Positions 10,794 through 18,947 of a stretch of DNA of 64,000 bases are shown here, piece by piece. Source of the stretch: Lebetimonas sp. JH292. Lineage in GTDB: Bacteria > Campylobacterota > Campylobacteria > Campylobacterales > Nautiliaceae. The stretch spans positions 443,001-507,000 of the forward strand of contig NZ_ATHQ01000001.1 of the NCBI RefSeq assembly GCF_000523275.1, written 5' to 3'. A program made the translations under genes and the position numbers. Each line of letters opens with the position of its first letter. Within the stretch, counting starts at the first letter, position 1. The notes below the pieces were generated by a model. It saw nothing but the letters and a program-made list of their open reading frames with translations. It ran no database searches and was not told where the DNA came from.

Positions 10794-11792
10794 TTTTTCC
10801 GGAGAAATTCCTTTTTCAACCCAATATTTTTTAACCAATGCTTTTACATTGCTTGGAAGTGGAATATATCCAAGTTTAGAAGCAACTTCGTCATGATCGT
10901 ATGCATAAGAGAAAAATGATGTAACCCTTTTAGCTGTTTTTGCATCATCATAATGAACTAAAACAAATGTAGGAGCTAATATTGGATAACCTTTTTTAGG
11001 ATAAGCAATCAATTTAAAGAAATCATTTTTAAGTGAAAATCCTCCGTAAGCCGCACCTTTTGCAAAATTTGCCGGAGTTGCCGCATAAAATGCCCCATCT
11101 TTTCCCTGAACTTCTGCCAAATTTAACCCGTTTTTAACAGCATCTGCATAATCAACATAACCTACAGAATAAGGATTTGTTTTAATAGCAGTGCTTACAC
11201 CGAAGTTTCCTTTTCCTGCGACACCTCTACCCTGTGCGTCTGTAGGCCAGTTAACTGCTTTGTGAACACCGAAATGATGAAACCAAGTTGTACTTAATTT
11301 ACTTAAATAATATGTAAAGTTAAAAGTTGTTCCTGATTTGTCACTTCTGTGAACAAAAATGATTTTTTTATGAGGAAGTTTTTCATTCGGATTGTATTTT
11401 GCTATCCAAGGATTGTCCCAGTATTGAATGCTTCCAAGAGCTATACCCTCTATTGCAATTTCACTTAGTTTTAAACTGTGAACACCAGGAATATTGTACG
11501 CAAGTGTAATTCCCCCTATTACAGTAGGAAACTGTGCCAAATGATATTTTCTCAATGTCCTAGGAGTCAAAGGTTTGTCTGTTCCGCCAAAATCGACATG
11601 TCTTACCTCTATTTCTTTAATACCAGTCCCGCTTCCTGTTGCGGTATAGTTTACCCTGTTTGAAGTTTCAGAATAAAAACCTTTTATCCACGCTTTGTTT
11701 ACCGGATATTGAAATGATGAACCTGTTCCGTTAATTGTCCATGCAAATGCGCTTGCACCAAGTACTACTCCAAAAGCCAATTTTTTTAACAT
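10791..11792 (-). CDS. pstS: Periplasmic phosphate-binding protein PstS
   Basis: Captures phosphate in the periplasm and hands it to PstCA (333 aa). A short signal peptide (LKKLAFGVVLGASAFAWT) is followed by the PstS start TINGTGSSFQYPVNKAW. Phosphate-contact motifs such as the VDFGGTDKPL loop and HRSDKSGTTFNFTYYL are visible. The gene starts behind a Pho-box promoter (11822-11855) with an AAGGAGAGA ribosome site, and a hairpin follows it. Confidence 0.96.
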   Translation of the reverse strand: MLKKLAFGVVLGASAFAWTINGTGSSFQYPVNKAWIKGFYSETSNRVNYTATGSGTGIKEIEVRHVDFGGTDKPLTPRTLRKYHLAQFPTVIGGITLAYNIPGVHSLKLSEIAIEGIALGSIQYWDNPWIAKYNPNEKLPHKKIIFVHRSDKSGTTFNFTYYLSKLSTTWFHHFGVHKAVNWPTDAQGRGVAGKGNFGVSTAIKTNPYSVGYVDYADAVKNGLNLAEVQGKDGAFYAATPANFAKGAAYGGFSLKNDFFKLIAYPKKGYPILAPTFVLVHYDDAKTAKRVTSFFSYAYDHDEVASKLGYIPLPSNVKALVKKYWVEKGISPEK

Positions 11793-11821
11793 TCTCTCTC
11801 CTTAATTTTTTTTGTCTTGAA

Positions 11822-11855
11822 ATTATAAAAAAATAAAATAACATTTTGATAACAA
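11822..11855 (-). promoter_or_regulatory. Pho box and -10 element of the pst promoter
   Basis: On the minus strand TTGTTAT-N4-ATGTTAT (11838-11855) is an 11-bp-period direct repeat matching the PhoB box design (CTGTCAT-N4-CTGTCAT). It is followed after 10 bases by TATAAT (11827-11822). In PhoB-activated promoters the box replaces the -35 element at exactly this distance. The position 30 bases before the pstS ribosome site, and the phoB gene across the gap, support it. Confidence 0.72.
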
Positions 11856-11910
11856 AATTTTTTTTACATTATTATATAATTATACATAAATATACAACAA
11901 AGGATTTAAA

Positions 11911-12471
11911 ATGCTTTCAAAATTTGAAAAAGAACTAAATAAAATAGAAAAATTATTTGAAAAAACAGTTGAAATTTTAAGCACCACACTTAAAGAAAAA
12001 GAGATAAAAGATGATTTTTTCCTTATTGACCTGAAAGACCTTGATGACGAAGTTATAAAATTCATTGCCCTTCTCCATCCGCAGGGTGAGTTTTTACGAG
12101 AAGCGATAGCAATACTTAAAATCACCCCTTTTTTAAATAAAATAAAACGCTCAATCAAATATTTTATTAAAAAATACGATTTTCAAAACAAAAAAATCGA
12201 CGCACTTCACCAAAGTGCCATAACATCGCTTGAAATGCTTAAACTTGCCATAAAAGGGGATACAATTGAAGACGCATATTCAACAATTATTTCCCAGGAA
12301 AAAATTGCAGATGAAATATACAAAGAACTGTTTAAAGAGATAAAATCAAAAGAAAATATAGATGAAATTTTAAAAATTATGAATGTTGCAAAAAGACTTG
12401 AAAGAATTACAGACAGCGTAAAAACAATTACAAAATATCTGCTTTTTGCAAAAGAAGGAATGGATTTTTGA
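11911..12471 (+). CDS. phoU: PhoU-like phosphate signalling protein
   Basis: All-helical 186 aa protein with the two-bundle pattern of PhoU: an N-terminal EKELNKIEKLFEKTVEIL helix, and in the second half DTIEDAYSTIISQEKIADEI followed by AKRLERITDSVKTITKYLLF. PhoU links Pst transport activity to the PhoR kinase and represses the Pho response when phosphate is plentiful. It opens a phoU-phoB-phoR set on the opposite strand from pstSCAB. It overlaps phoB by 4 bases and has AAAGGA ahead of its ATG. Confidence 0.82.
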   Translation: MLSKFEKELNKIEKLFEKTVEILSTTLKEKEIKDDFFLIDLKDLDDEVIKFIALLHPQGEFLREAIAILKITPFLNKIKRSIKYFIKKYDFQNKKIDALHQSAITSLEMLKLAIKGDTIEDAYSTIISQEKIADEIYKELFKEIKSKENIDEILKIMNVAKRLERITDSVKTITKYLLFAKEGMDF

Positions 12472-13100
12472 TAAAAATTGCCTTAATCGAAGATGAAGAA
12501 GATTTACTGGATTTATTGGAATTTAATTTAATAAAAGCTGGATTTGACGCAGTCGGATTTTTAAATACAAAGAAAGTAAGAGATTTTATTATAGAGGAAA
12601 ATCCTGACCTTTTAATAATGGACAGAAATTTGCCGGATATTGAAGGAAGCGAATTTGTTAAAAATTTAAAAGACGAGGGATTTAATATTCCCGTTATTTT
12701 TTTAACCGCAAAAACAGCTGAAGAAGATGTATTGGAGGGCTTTGAAAAGGGTGCGGATGACTATATTAAAAAACCGTTTTCCATAAAAGAGATGATTGCA
12801 AGAATTAAAGCCGTTTTAAAAAGATACAATAAAGAGAGCAATGTCTTATTATATAAAAATTACAAACTCGATTTAATAAATAAAAATTTACTGATAGATA
12901 ATGAAACAGTCGATTTAACAAAATCAGAATTTAAACTGTTAAAAGTATTTTTTGAAAATCCAAAAAGAGTAATTTCCAAAGATGAAATAGCTGAACTTTT
13001 AGAAATAAATGAAAAAAGCGTAAATGTCTCCATTAACAGATTAAACCATAAAATCAATTTAATCGAATCTAAAAGAGGAATCGGATACATAATAAAATAA
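12468..13100 (+). CDS. phoB: Response regulator PhoB (OmpR family)
   Basis: 210 aa two-domain regulator. The receiver domain (about 1-115) has the acidic pair EDEED, the phospho-acceptor Asp in LLIMDRNLPDIEGSE, Thr in IFLTAKTAEEDV and Lys in DDYIKKPFS. The C-terminal winged helix (about 125-205) ends KRGIGYIIK, like other OmpR proteins. Its place beside phoU, pst genes and a histidine kinase makes PhoB the likely role. The start codon is TTG at 12468, overlapping phoU. Confidence 0.88.
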   Translation: MIKIALIEDEEDLLDLLEFNLIKAGFDAVGFLNTKKVRDFIIEENPDLLIMDRNLPDIEGSEFVKNLKDEGFNIPVIFLTAKTAEEDVLEGFEKGADDYIKKPFSIKEMIARIKAVLKRYNKESNVLLYKNYKLDLINKNLLIDNETVDLTKSEFKLLKVFFENPKRVISKDEIAELLEINEKSVNVSINRLNHKINLIESKRGIGYIIK

Positions 13101-13120
13101 TATAAAATGGATAATGTATA

Positions 13121-13892
13121 ATGAAAAAATTAAAAGTAAAAATTAAAAAGTTTTTTTTGTAAAAGCGAAAAAAAAGAGATAGAAAATCTAAAAAGAAAAT
13201 TAAAAAAATCAGAACTTGAAAATAAAAAACTGAAAAAAGCAAATGAATTTAAAGACGATATCATTTCAGCAATTTCACACGAATTTAAAAATCCCATATC
13301 AATAATCAACGGTTATATCGAAACTATCTTAAACAACAGACTTGATGAAAACACAAATCAAAAATTTCTCGAAAAAATACATAAAAACTCACTCAGACTT
13401 ACAAATTTAATAGACAGGTTATATTTAGTTACAAAAATAGAAAATCAAAAATTAAAACCTAATTTTAAAGAAGTAAAATTAGACAATTTAATAAAAGAAC
13501 TGATAAAATCATTTGATGAAGAAAGGCTGATTTTAAATTTAAAGCCTGTAATAATAAAAGCAGATAAAAATCTGATAGATATTGCCGTTTCAAACCTTAT
13601 TTCAAACGCCCTGAAATATTCTAAAGAGAAAGTTATTATAGATTTAAATGAAAATTTTTTAGAAATAACAGACAAAGGAATAGGCATAGAAAAAAACAAA
13701 ATAGATTTAATAACACAGAAATTTTACAGAATTGCAAAAAACGACTGGGATAATTCACTGGGGCTGGGGCTTTATATAACAAAAAAAATTCTTGATATGC
13801 ATAATTTTAAATTAAAAATCCAAAGCGAAAAGAAAAAAGGAAGTAAATTTTCTATTATTTTGAAAGAAGATAAGGAACTCCGATTACAATAG
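13121..13892 (+). pseudogene. phoR: PhoR-like histidine kinase, frameshifted at a T8 run, no sensor domain
   Basis: From the T run at 13151-13158 onward the frame encodes a kinase core. It has a coiled coil, the H-box with ISHEFKNPISIING (His-phosphorylation site), an N-box with VSNLISNALKYS, and G-boxes ITDKGIGIEK and SLGLGLYITK, ending near IILKEDKEL. The only start (ATG 13121, MKKLKVKIKKFF) is one base out of phase: T7 or T10 would join the parts, T8 gives a stop after 13 codons. No membrane helix or sensor is encoded. The 5' 40 bases look like the AT form of the heptamer repeat, so the original front may be lost. Reading or phase-variation error cannot be excluded. Confidence 0.72.
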
Positions 13893-13968
13893 ATGTTAAA
13901 ACCAAAAGCGCTATAAAAATACCTATCATAAAAAGCCAGAAATTAAACGGTTTTTCTTTATTATTCAT
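13855..13968 (-). CDS. 37-aa single-helix membrane microprotein
   Basis: Starts ATG at 13968 with a textbook AAGGAG site 7 bases ahead. It encodes [11 protein letters not shown], a hydrophobic helix LFMIGIFIALLVLTSIVIGV and a short tail. It overlaps the end of the upstream 94-aa gene by 8 bases, so is probably coupled to it, and its 3' half is antisense to the last codons of the phoR-like gene. Function unknown; short subunits of membrane enzymes look like this, but nothing here names a partner. Confidence 0.6.
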   Translation of the reverse strand: MNNKEKPFNFWLFMIGIFIALLVLTSIVIGVPYLLSK

Positions 13969-14245
13969 TGCAAAACTCCTTAATATTTTTAAAATTTGCC
14001 TTAATTACAGTTTTATCCTCGGGCGTGCATAAATATATATTATCATCTACGCCGCAGACATTTAAAATATCAATAACAGCATCTACATTCATAGCTTTAA
14101 AATTATATTTTTCTTTTAAATATGCTATTGCTTCAATATCATTTACCCCAAATACAAATTCGTCCAAATTATTAGCTATTAAAGCGGCTTTATCAATTCT
14201 TTCAAATTTTTTTCCATCTGCCGTATAAACATAAATATAATTCAT
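13961..14245 (-). CDS. Hypothetical 94-aa protein
   Basis: Small, acidic, apparently soluble protein (starts [20 protein letters not shown], ends KEFCNE) with two cysteines in the C-terminal half. I do not recognise a family. It overlaps mnmG by 4 bases at its start and the 37-aa membrane microprotein by 8 bases at its end. It therefore belongs to the fliN-fliO-like-mnmG transcription unit. Codon use matches its neighbours. Confidence 0.7.
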   Translation of the reverse strand: MNYIYVYTADGKKFERIDKAALIANNLDEFVFGVNDIEAIAYLKEKYNFKAMNVDAVIDILNVCGVDDNIYLCTPEDKTVIKANFKNIKEFCNE

Positions 14246-16110
14246 TTTCTTTTCCTCATATTAATATACATATGTATTATATCGATAGCGGCGGGAGTAA
14301 CCCCGCTTATTTCACTTGCCTGAAAAAGAGTAACGGGTCTGTGTTTTTCAAGTTTTTCAACTATTTCGCGGCTGAGCCCCGGAATCCCCCTGTATTCAAA
14401 ATCTTCCGGAATTTTAACTTTTAGCATTTCTTTCATTTTATCAATCTGTGCTTTTTGCCTTTGGATATAATGATGATATCTTGCCTGAATCAAAATTTGC
14501 CCGAGTGCGTCATCACTTAAAGATGAGAACTCAGGAAACATGTTAAGAAGTTTTTCTTTTGTAAACGTATGCCTTGCGACTATTTTTCTTATTTCCATTT
14601 TATTTTGTATTTTCTCTTCTCCAAGGCTTTCAAGTTTTGTATTTATTTCTTTGTTTGGAGTCACGAATGTTTCATTTAATATTTTTGGGCGTTTCTTTTT
14701 TTCTTCTCTGAGTTTTAATACCTTCTCATATGTTTTCTCATCAAGAAGGCCAAGCTCATATCCGTAATCTGCGAGTCTTAGCATTGCGTTATCTTCTCTT
14801 AAAAGCAGCCTGTATTCACTCCTGCTTGTAAACATTCTGTAAGGTTCATTTGTTCCTTTTGTAACCAAATCATCTATCAATACACCGATATATGCCTCAT
14901 CTCTTCTAAAAATCACAGGCTCTTTATCTTCAACTTTAAGCGCAGCGTTAATTCCGGCCATTATTCCCTGCGCCGCCGCCTCTTCATAACCGGTAGTTCC
15001 GTTAATTTGCCCGGCAAAAAACAGTCCTTCAATCTCTTTTGTTTCCAAAGAATGCTTAAGATTTGTAGGCTGAATAAAGTCATACTCTATGGCATAGCCG
15101 TATCTTACTATTTTTGCATTTTCAAGTCCCAAAATTGAATGGATAAACGCATCCTGCACATCCATAGGAAGAGAAGTTGAAAGACCGTTTAAATAATATT
15201 CGGTTGCCTCTCTTGTCTGAGGCTCTATAAATACATGGTGTCGTTCTTTATCCGGAAATTTATTCAGTTTATCCTCAATACTGGGGCAATACCTTGGCCC
15301 TATTCCTTCAATCTGGCCGGTAAAAAGAGGGGCTCTATAGAAATTGCTTTTAATAATATCGTGTGTTGTTTCATTTGTATATGTTATGTAACATGGGAGC
15401 TGCTCGGGATGAAATGTTTTTTTGTCTGTTCTGAATGAAAACGGTTTTGGATTTTTATCGCCTTCTTGCAGTTCCATTTTAGAAAAATCGATACTTCTTG
15501 CATCAATTCTTGCAGTAGTCCCTGTTTTTAACCTTTCCAGTTTAAAACCCAGATTTTCAAGTGATTTTGATATTTTTTTTGCAGGAAGTTCATGAAATCG
15601 GCCCCCTTCGAGTTTTACAGGACCGAAATGCATTATCCCCCTCATAAACGTTCCGGTGGTTAGAATCAGCGTTTTTGTCTTATAAACATTTAATAAATTT
15701 GTTTTAACACCTGCGACTTTCCCGTCTTTTACTATTATTTCATCCACAATTTCCTGGGCTATTTCAAGATTGGGCGTATTAAGTAGGGCGATTCTCATCC
15801 ATATTCTGTATCTGTCCATATCAATCTGGGCTCTGCTTCCCCTGACAGCGGGGCCTCTGTTTTCATTTAAAATTCTAAACTGAATTCCGGCATTGTCGGT
15901 GGCAAGAGGCATAAGCCCTCCAAGTGCGTCTATTTCTTTAACAAGATGCCCTTTTGCAAGTCCTCCTATTGCCGGATTACAGCTTGGAGCTCCAATCTGC
16001 TCTACAAGCATACTTAAAAGAAGGGTCCTTTTACCCATTTTTGCCGCAGCTGCGGCAGCTTCTATTCCCGCATGCCCTCCGCCGACAACTATACAATCAA
16101 ATTGTTTCAT
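14242..16110 (-). CDS. mnmG: tRNA uridine-5-carboxymethylaminomethyl modification enzyme MnmG (GidA)
   Basis: FAD-dependent enzyme that with MnmE builds the cmnm5U34 wobble modification (622 aa, normal). The N-terminal dinucleotide fold [19 protein letters not shown], the [20 protein letters not shown] signature and [16 protein letters not shown] are intact. The C-terminal helical domain that binds MnmE is complete (ends [10 protein letters not shown]). It overlaps the FliO-like gene by 14 bases and the next gene by 4. Confidence 0.97.
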   Translation of the reverse strand: MKQFDCIVVGGGHAGIEAAAAAAKMGKRTLLLSMLVEQIGAPSCNPAIGGLAKGHLVKEIDALGGLMPLATDNAGIQFRILNENRGPAVRGSRAQIDMDRYRIWMRIALLNTPNLEIAQEIVDEIIVKDGKVAGVKTNLLNVYKTKTLILTTGTFMRGIMHFGPVKLEGGRFHELPAKKISKSLENLGFKLERLKTGTTARIDARSIDFSKMELQEGDKNPKPFSFRTDKKTFHPEQLPCYITYTNETTHDIIKSNFYRAPLFTGQIEGIGPRYCPSIEDKLNKFPDKERHHVFIEPQTREATEYYLNGLSTSLPMDVQDAFIHSILGLENAKIVRYGYAIEYDFIQPTNLKHSLETKEIEGLFFAGQINGTTGYEEAAAQGIMAGINAALKVEDKEPVIFRRDEAYIGVLIDDLVTKGTNEPYRMFTSRSEYRLLLREDNAMLRLADYGYELGLLDEKTYEKVLKLREEKKKRPKILNETFVTPNKEINTKLESLGEEKIQNKMEIRKIVARHTFTKEKLLNMFPEFSSLSDDALGQILIQARYHHYIQRQKAQIDKMKEMLKVKIPEDFEYRGIPGLSREIVEKLEKHRPVTLFQASEISGVTPAAIDIIHMYINMRKRK

Positions 16111-16843
16111 CTAACTCCTTTATATTGTCTGCATTTCTTACATAATTTTCTATATCATTAATTTTATTATTTAGTTTTAACATTTCATCAAATTCAGCTT
16201 CATTTTTCGGGGCTTTGAAATTTTTCTCAAAAACATCCAAAAGTATATTGGTGTTCCCGATAAGCATCAAATATTTTTTATTTTGATATTCAAACAAAAC
16301 AACTTTGTTTTTGGCATCAATAAATTTTTGTGAAAGAACTTTCATATCATTTTTTAAAGCCGGTAATTTCGACGAAAACCCTCTTTTTTTTAAATAAAGC
16401 AGGATTATAGCCAAAATTATTAAAATTGTAACTACAACAATATACCTCGTAAAAGAAAAATTTTCTTTTGGCATCGTGGGCAGATTTGTCTGGAGAGGTT
16501 TTAAAGACTGAATTCTAAACCTTATTCCGTAACCGTCCGGCGTAAGCGCCACATTTACATTATACTTATTTTTTGAAGCTATTTCCACTTCAACAGAATT
16601 TTTTACCGGAGTTATAATAACGGATTTTACAAAAAAATTATTAAAATTTTTTTCTACTGCATTATCGGTTTTTATATTTTTTATTAAAAATCTGTTTTGT
16701 GCAAGTTTTATAATTTTGCCGTCGAATTTGGAATCAAGGGAAAAAAGAATATCCAATTTATTTTTGTTTTCAAAAAAATTAACATCAATCAGGTTTGCAC
16801 TATAAATTAAACACGCCAAAAATAAAATAATTATTTTCTTCAC
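16097..16843 (-). CDS. FliO-like membrane protein (flagellar export, tentative)
   Basis: 248 aa. A signal-like N-terminus ([18 protein letters not shown]) precedes about 110 residues of periplasmic beta-rich sequence. A membrane helix ([18 protein letters not shown], about residues 130-150) follows, then a cytoplasmic part with [20 protein letters not shown]. That last pattern (basic patch, then a small sheet domain after one helix) is how FliO looks. Direct overlap with fliN (start shares one base) supports a flagellar export role. FliO is poorly conserved, so the call is an inference from layout. Confidence 0.55.
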   Translation of the reverse strand: MKKIIILFLACLIYSANLIDVNFFENKNKLDILFSLDSKFDGKIIKLAQNRFLIKNIKTDNAVEKNFNNFFVKSVIITPVKNSVEVEIASKNKYNVNVALTPDGYGIRFRIQSLKPLQTNLPTMPKENFSFTRYIVVVTILIILAIILLYLKKRGFSSKLPALKNDMKVLSQKFIDAKNKVVLFEYQNKKYLMLIGNTNILLDVFEKNFKAPKNEAEFDEMLKLNNKINDIENYVRNADNIKELDETI

Positions 16844-17148
16844 TATTTTTCCTTTGTCAGATAATATACCAAAGAATTCGCATCCAAAACCTCATTTATT
16901 CTTATGGCAAGATTTTTTTCATAAACCATCACTTCGCCTTTTCCTATTATCCTGCCGTTTATATAAACTTCGGCGCTTTCCCCTGCAGGTTTGTTTAAAT
17001 CTATTACACTGCCTTTTTGAAGGTTTAATATTTCCCTTAAACTCATTTCCACTCTTCCCAAATCACTTTCAAACAAAACCTCGGTATCTAATAAATGGCC
17101 GTAATCCGGAATTAATTCATAAATTCTCTCTTCATTTGGATTTTGCAT
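16843..17148 (-). CDS. fliN: Flagellar motor switch protein FliN
   Basis: 101 aa C-ring protein. The C-terminal SpoA domain is clear: LLDTEVLFESDLGRVEMSLR, then GSVIDLNKPAGESAEVYING and KGEVMVYEKNLAIRINEVL. It forms the lower ring of the rotor with FliM and binds the export cargo apparatus. Start and stop each share a base with the neighbours (CheX-like gene upstream, FliO-like gene downstream), indicating a tightly coupled trio. Confidence 0.9.
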   Translation of the reverse strand: MQNPNEERIYELIPDYGHLLDTEVLFESDLGRVEMSLREILNLQKGSVIDLNKPAGESAEVYINGRIIGKGEVMVYEKNLAIRINEVLDANSLVYYLTKEK

Positions 17149-17546
17149 TATTTTTCCTTAAACAGAATATAAAAACATACCGTTTTGTATTTAAACGCCA
17201 ACACATCGTCATATTTAATATTTTTATTAAATTTTCCTAAAAACTCAGGGGTGGATATATTAAAATTTATTTTTTTCTTTTGGGCAATAATTTTGGCATT
17301 TCCCACTATTAGATTTGCAATTTCATTAGTTAAATCTTTCGGGTCGTAGTTTTTATCTCCGAACCAATATAAAGAAACCATATCAAGCTTTTCGGCAGGA
17401 ACAACTATATAAATATCCGCTTTTTTATACCCGTCAATTTCTATTTTACTGACAAATCCGTTTATTTTTTCTCCGCCACATTCATCAAATTCAGTGTTTA
17501 GCGAATTTAAATAGTTTTTTACGGCTTCTTTTATAATTTCAATCAT
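17148..17546 (-). CDS. CheX-like chemotaxis phosphatase family protein
   Basis: About 132 aa from the ATG at 17546, chosen because GGGAAAG lies 5 bases ahead; an in-frame ATG at 17576 has no such site. The pattern DLTNEIANLIVGNAK resembles the CheC/CheX/FliY helix in which E-x2-N residues dephosphorylate CheY (here E and N in NEIANLIVGN). Adjacent FliN supports a role at the switch. Whether it is an active CheY-P phosphatase or a FliY-like motor piece is inference. Confidence 0.7.
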   Translation of the reverse strand: MIEIIKEAVKNYLNSLNTEFDECGGEKINGFVSKIEIDGYKKADIYIVVPAEKLDMVSLYWFGDKNYDPKDLTNEIANLIVGNAKIIAQKKKINFNISTPEFLGKFNKNIKYDDVLAFKYKTVCFYILFKEK

Positions 17547-17583
17547 ATCTTTCCCTTTTGGATATAATTTTATCAAAAAAAGG

Positions 17584-18321
17584 ATGATTTTGATAAGTGC
17601 TATCCTAATAGGAATATTTACAGGCTTTGCAAGCGGATTTTTTGGAATTGGCGGAGGGACTATTTTGGTACCCGCTCTTTTATTTTTGGGATTTGAATTA
17701 AAAGAAGCAATAGGAATCAGTGTTACCCAAATGATGATGAGCTCTATTTTTGGAAGTTATCTTAATTACAAAAAAGGCCTTCTTAAAATAAAAAACGGTA
17801 TCTCCCTTGGATTAGGAGGTGCACTCGGGGCAATGCTCAGCGGTATTATAGTAAAATATACGCCCAAAGAAATTTTGGGTATAATTTTTTTGACGCTTGT
17901 TTTTATTGCGATAATCAGGTTTTTTATAACCGTCGAAGAGCCTCAGCACGAGCCTCCGATAGACAATAAAAAACTTTTTTTTATAGGAATATTAGTTGGA
18001 ACGATAGCAATAAGCGTAGGGGTGGGAGGGGCTATTTTAATAACCCCGATACTTGTAGGTTTTTTAAAATACAAATTAAAAACAACAGTAAGTCTTAGTC
18101 TCTTTTTTGTGGTATTTTCTTCCGTTTCGGGATTTATTTCACAGTCCCTCGCCGGCCATATTGATTATAAAGTCGGATTTTCAATAGGTATTGCAAGCTT
18201 AATCGGTACTTTTTTTGGTATAAAAGCATATCATACGCTTCATCCCAAACATCATAAAAAATTACTCTTAATCTGGTATATAGGAGTATTTGTTTCTATG
18301 ATATATAAACTTTATTTTTAA
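17584..18321 (+). CDS. TauE/SafE (DUF81) family membrane permease
   Basis: 245 aa with about eight membrane segments. The paired family motif appears twice: GFASGFFGIGGGTILVPALL near residue 15 and IAISVGVGGAILITPILVGF near residue 140. The family exports sulfur-containing organic anions or imports/exports sulfite-like ions; the substrate cannot be told here. Transcription diverges from the CheX-like gene across 37 bases. A smaller membrane gene follows 8 bases behind. Confidence 0.9.
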   Translation: MILISAILIGIFTGFASGFFGIGGGTILVPALLFLGFELKEAIGISVTQMMMSSIFGSYLNYKKGLLKIKNGISLGLGGALGAMLSGIIVKYTPKEILGIIFLTLVFIAIIRFFITVEEPQHEPPIDNKKLFFIGILVGTIAISVGVGGAILITPILVGFLKYKLKTTVSLSLFFVVFSSVSGFISQSLAGHIDYKVGFSIGIASLIGTFFGIKAYHTLHPKHHKKLLLIWYIGVFVSMIYKLYF

Positions 18322-18329
18322 GGATTTTA

Positions 18330-18785
18330 ATGGATATTAAATTAGTAGCGGAAATTATAGTTTTTTTACTTATTGTTTTTAGAATTTATATTTTGGAAAG
18401 CTTTAAAATAAAAAGTGCGTCCGATAAACTTTTTGCACTTTATTATTTAAAAAACCATAATCCTATTTTGGGATATATAATTATTTTTTATATATTTGAA
18501 ATTATAATTATAGAAATGACATTGTTACACAAAATAGACATTGCGTTAATCATACTTGCAACATTAGAAACTTTTATGATATACAGACATATATTTATTT
18601 CGCTCAAAACAGACGATAAGGATGATTATCTCGATACGGTGATAAAAAGAATGTTTTCTACGCTTACATATTCTGAATATATTGAAATAAAAGACCAGCT
18701 TTATAAAACACAGCCGAAATGGAAACTGTATGCCACTGAAATGTTTGTATTTTTATTTGCCGTATGGAGCATAGAGCTTGGATAA
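18330..18785 (+). CDS. Hypothetical 151-aa membrane protein
   Basis: Starts ATG 8 bases after the TauE-like gene with AAGGA ahead, so co-transcribed. At least three hydrophobic segments are seen (LVAEIIVFLLIVFRIYIL, PILGYIIIFYIFEIIII, and a C-terminal MFVFLFAVWSIEL) with a charged loop near residues 95-125. I do not recognise the family. A large inverted heptamer-repeat tract begins a few bases after its stop. Confidence 0.72.
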   Translation: MDIKLVAEIIVFLLIVFRIYILESFKIKSASDKLFALYYLKNHNPILGYIIIFYIFEIIIIEMTLLHKIDIALIILATLETFMIYRHIFISLKTDDKDDYLDTVIKRMFSTLTYSEYIEIKDQLYKTQPKWKLYATEMFVFLFAVWSIELG

Positions 18786-18789
18786 TTTT

Positions 18790-18930
18790 AAATTATGAGT
18801 TATGAATTATGAGTTATGAATTATGAGTTTTGAGATGAGTAATTTATAAATTTTAATAATTCATAATTCACTACTCACTACCCTGCCGCTTTGCAAGCGG
18901 CCGGGCGGGCTCACAATTCACTACTCACCA
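18790..18930. repeat. Inverted heptamer repeat tract with GC hairpin (locus 2)
   Basis: The left half reads ATGAGTT ATGAATT in tandem on the plus strand. After an AT-rich centre (about 18838-18862) the right half reads the same kind of unit on the minus strand (TCATAAT TCACTAC TCACTAC), so the whole could fold into a long imperfect hairpin. Inside the right half sits GCCGCTT-TGC-AAGCGGC (18885-18901), a near copy of the palindrome at 7134-7150. The 165 bases between the two genes contain nothing else obvious. Confidence 0.75.
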
Positions 18931-18947
18931 TATTTAAAAGGAGATTA

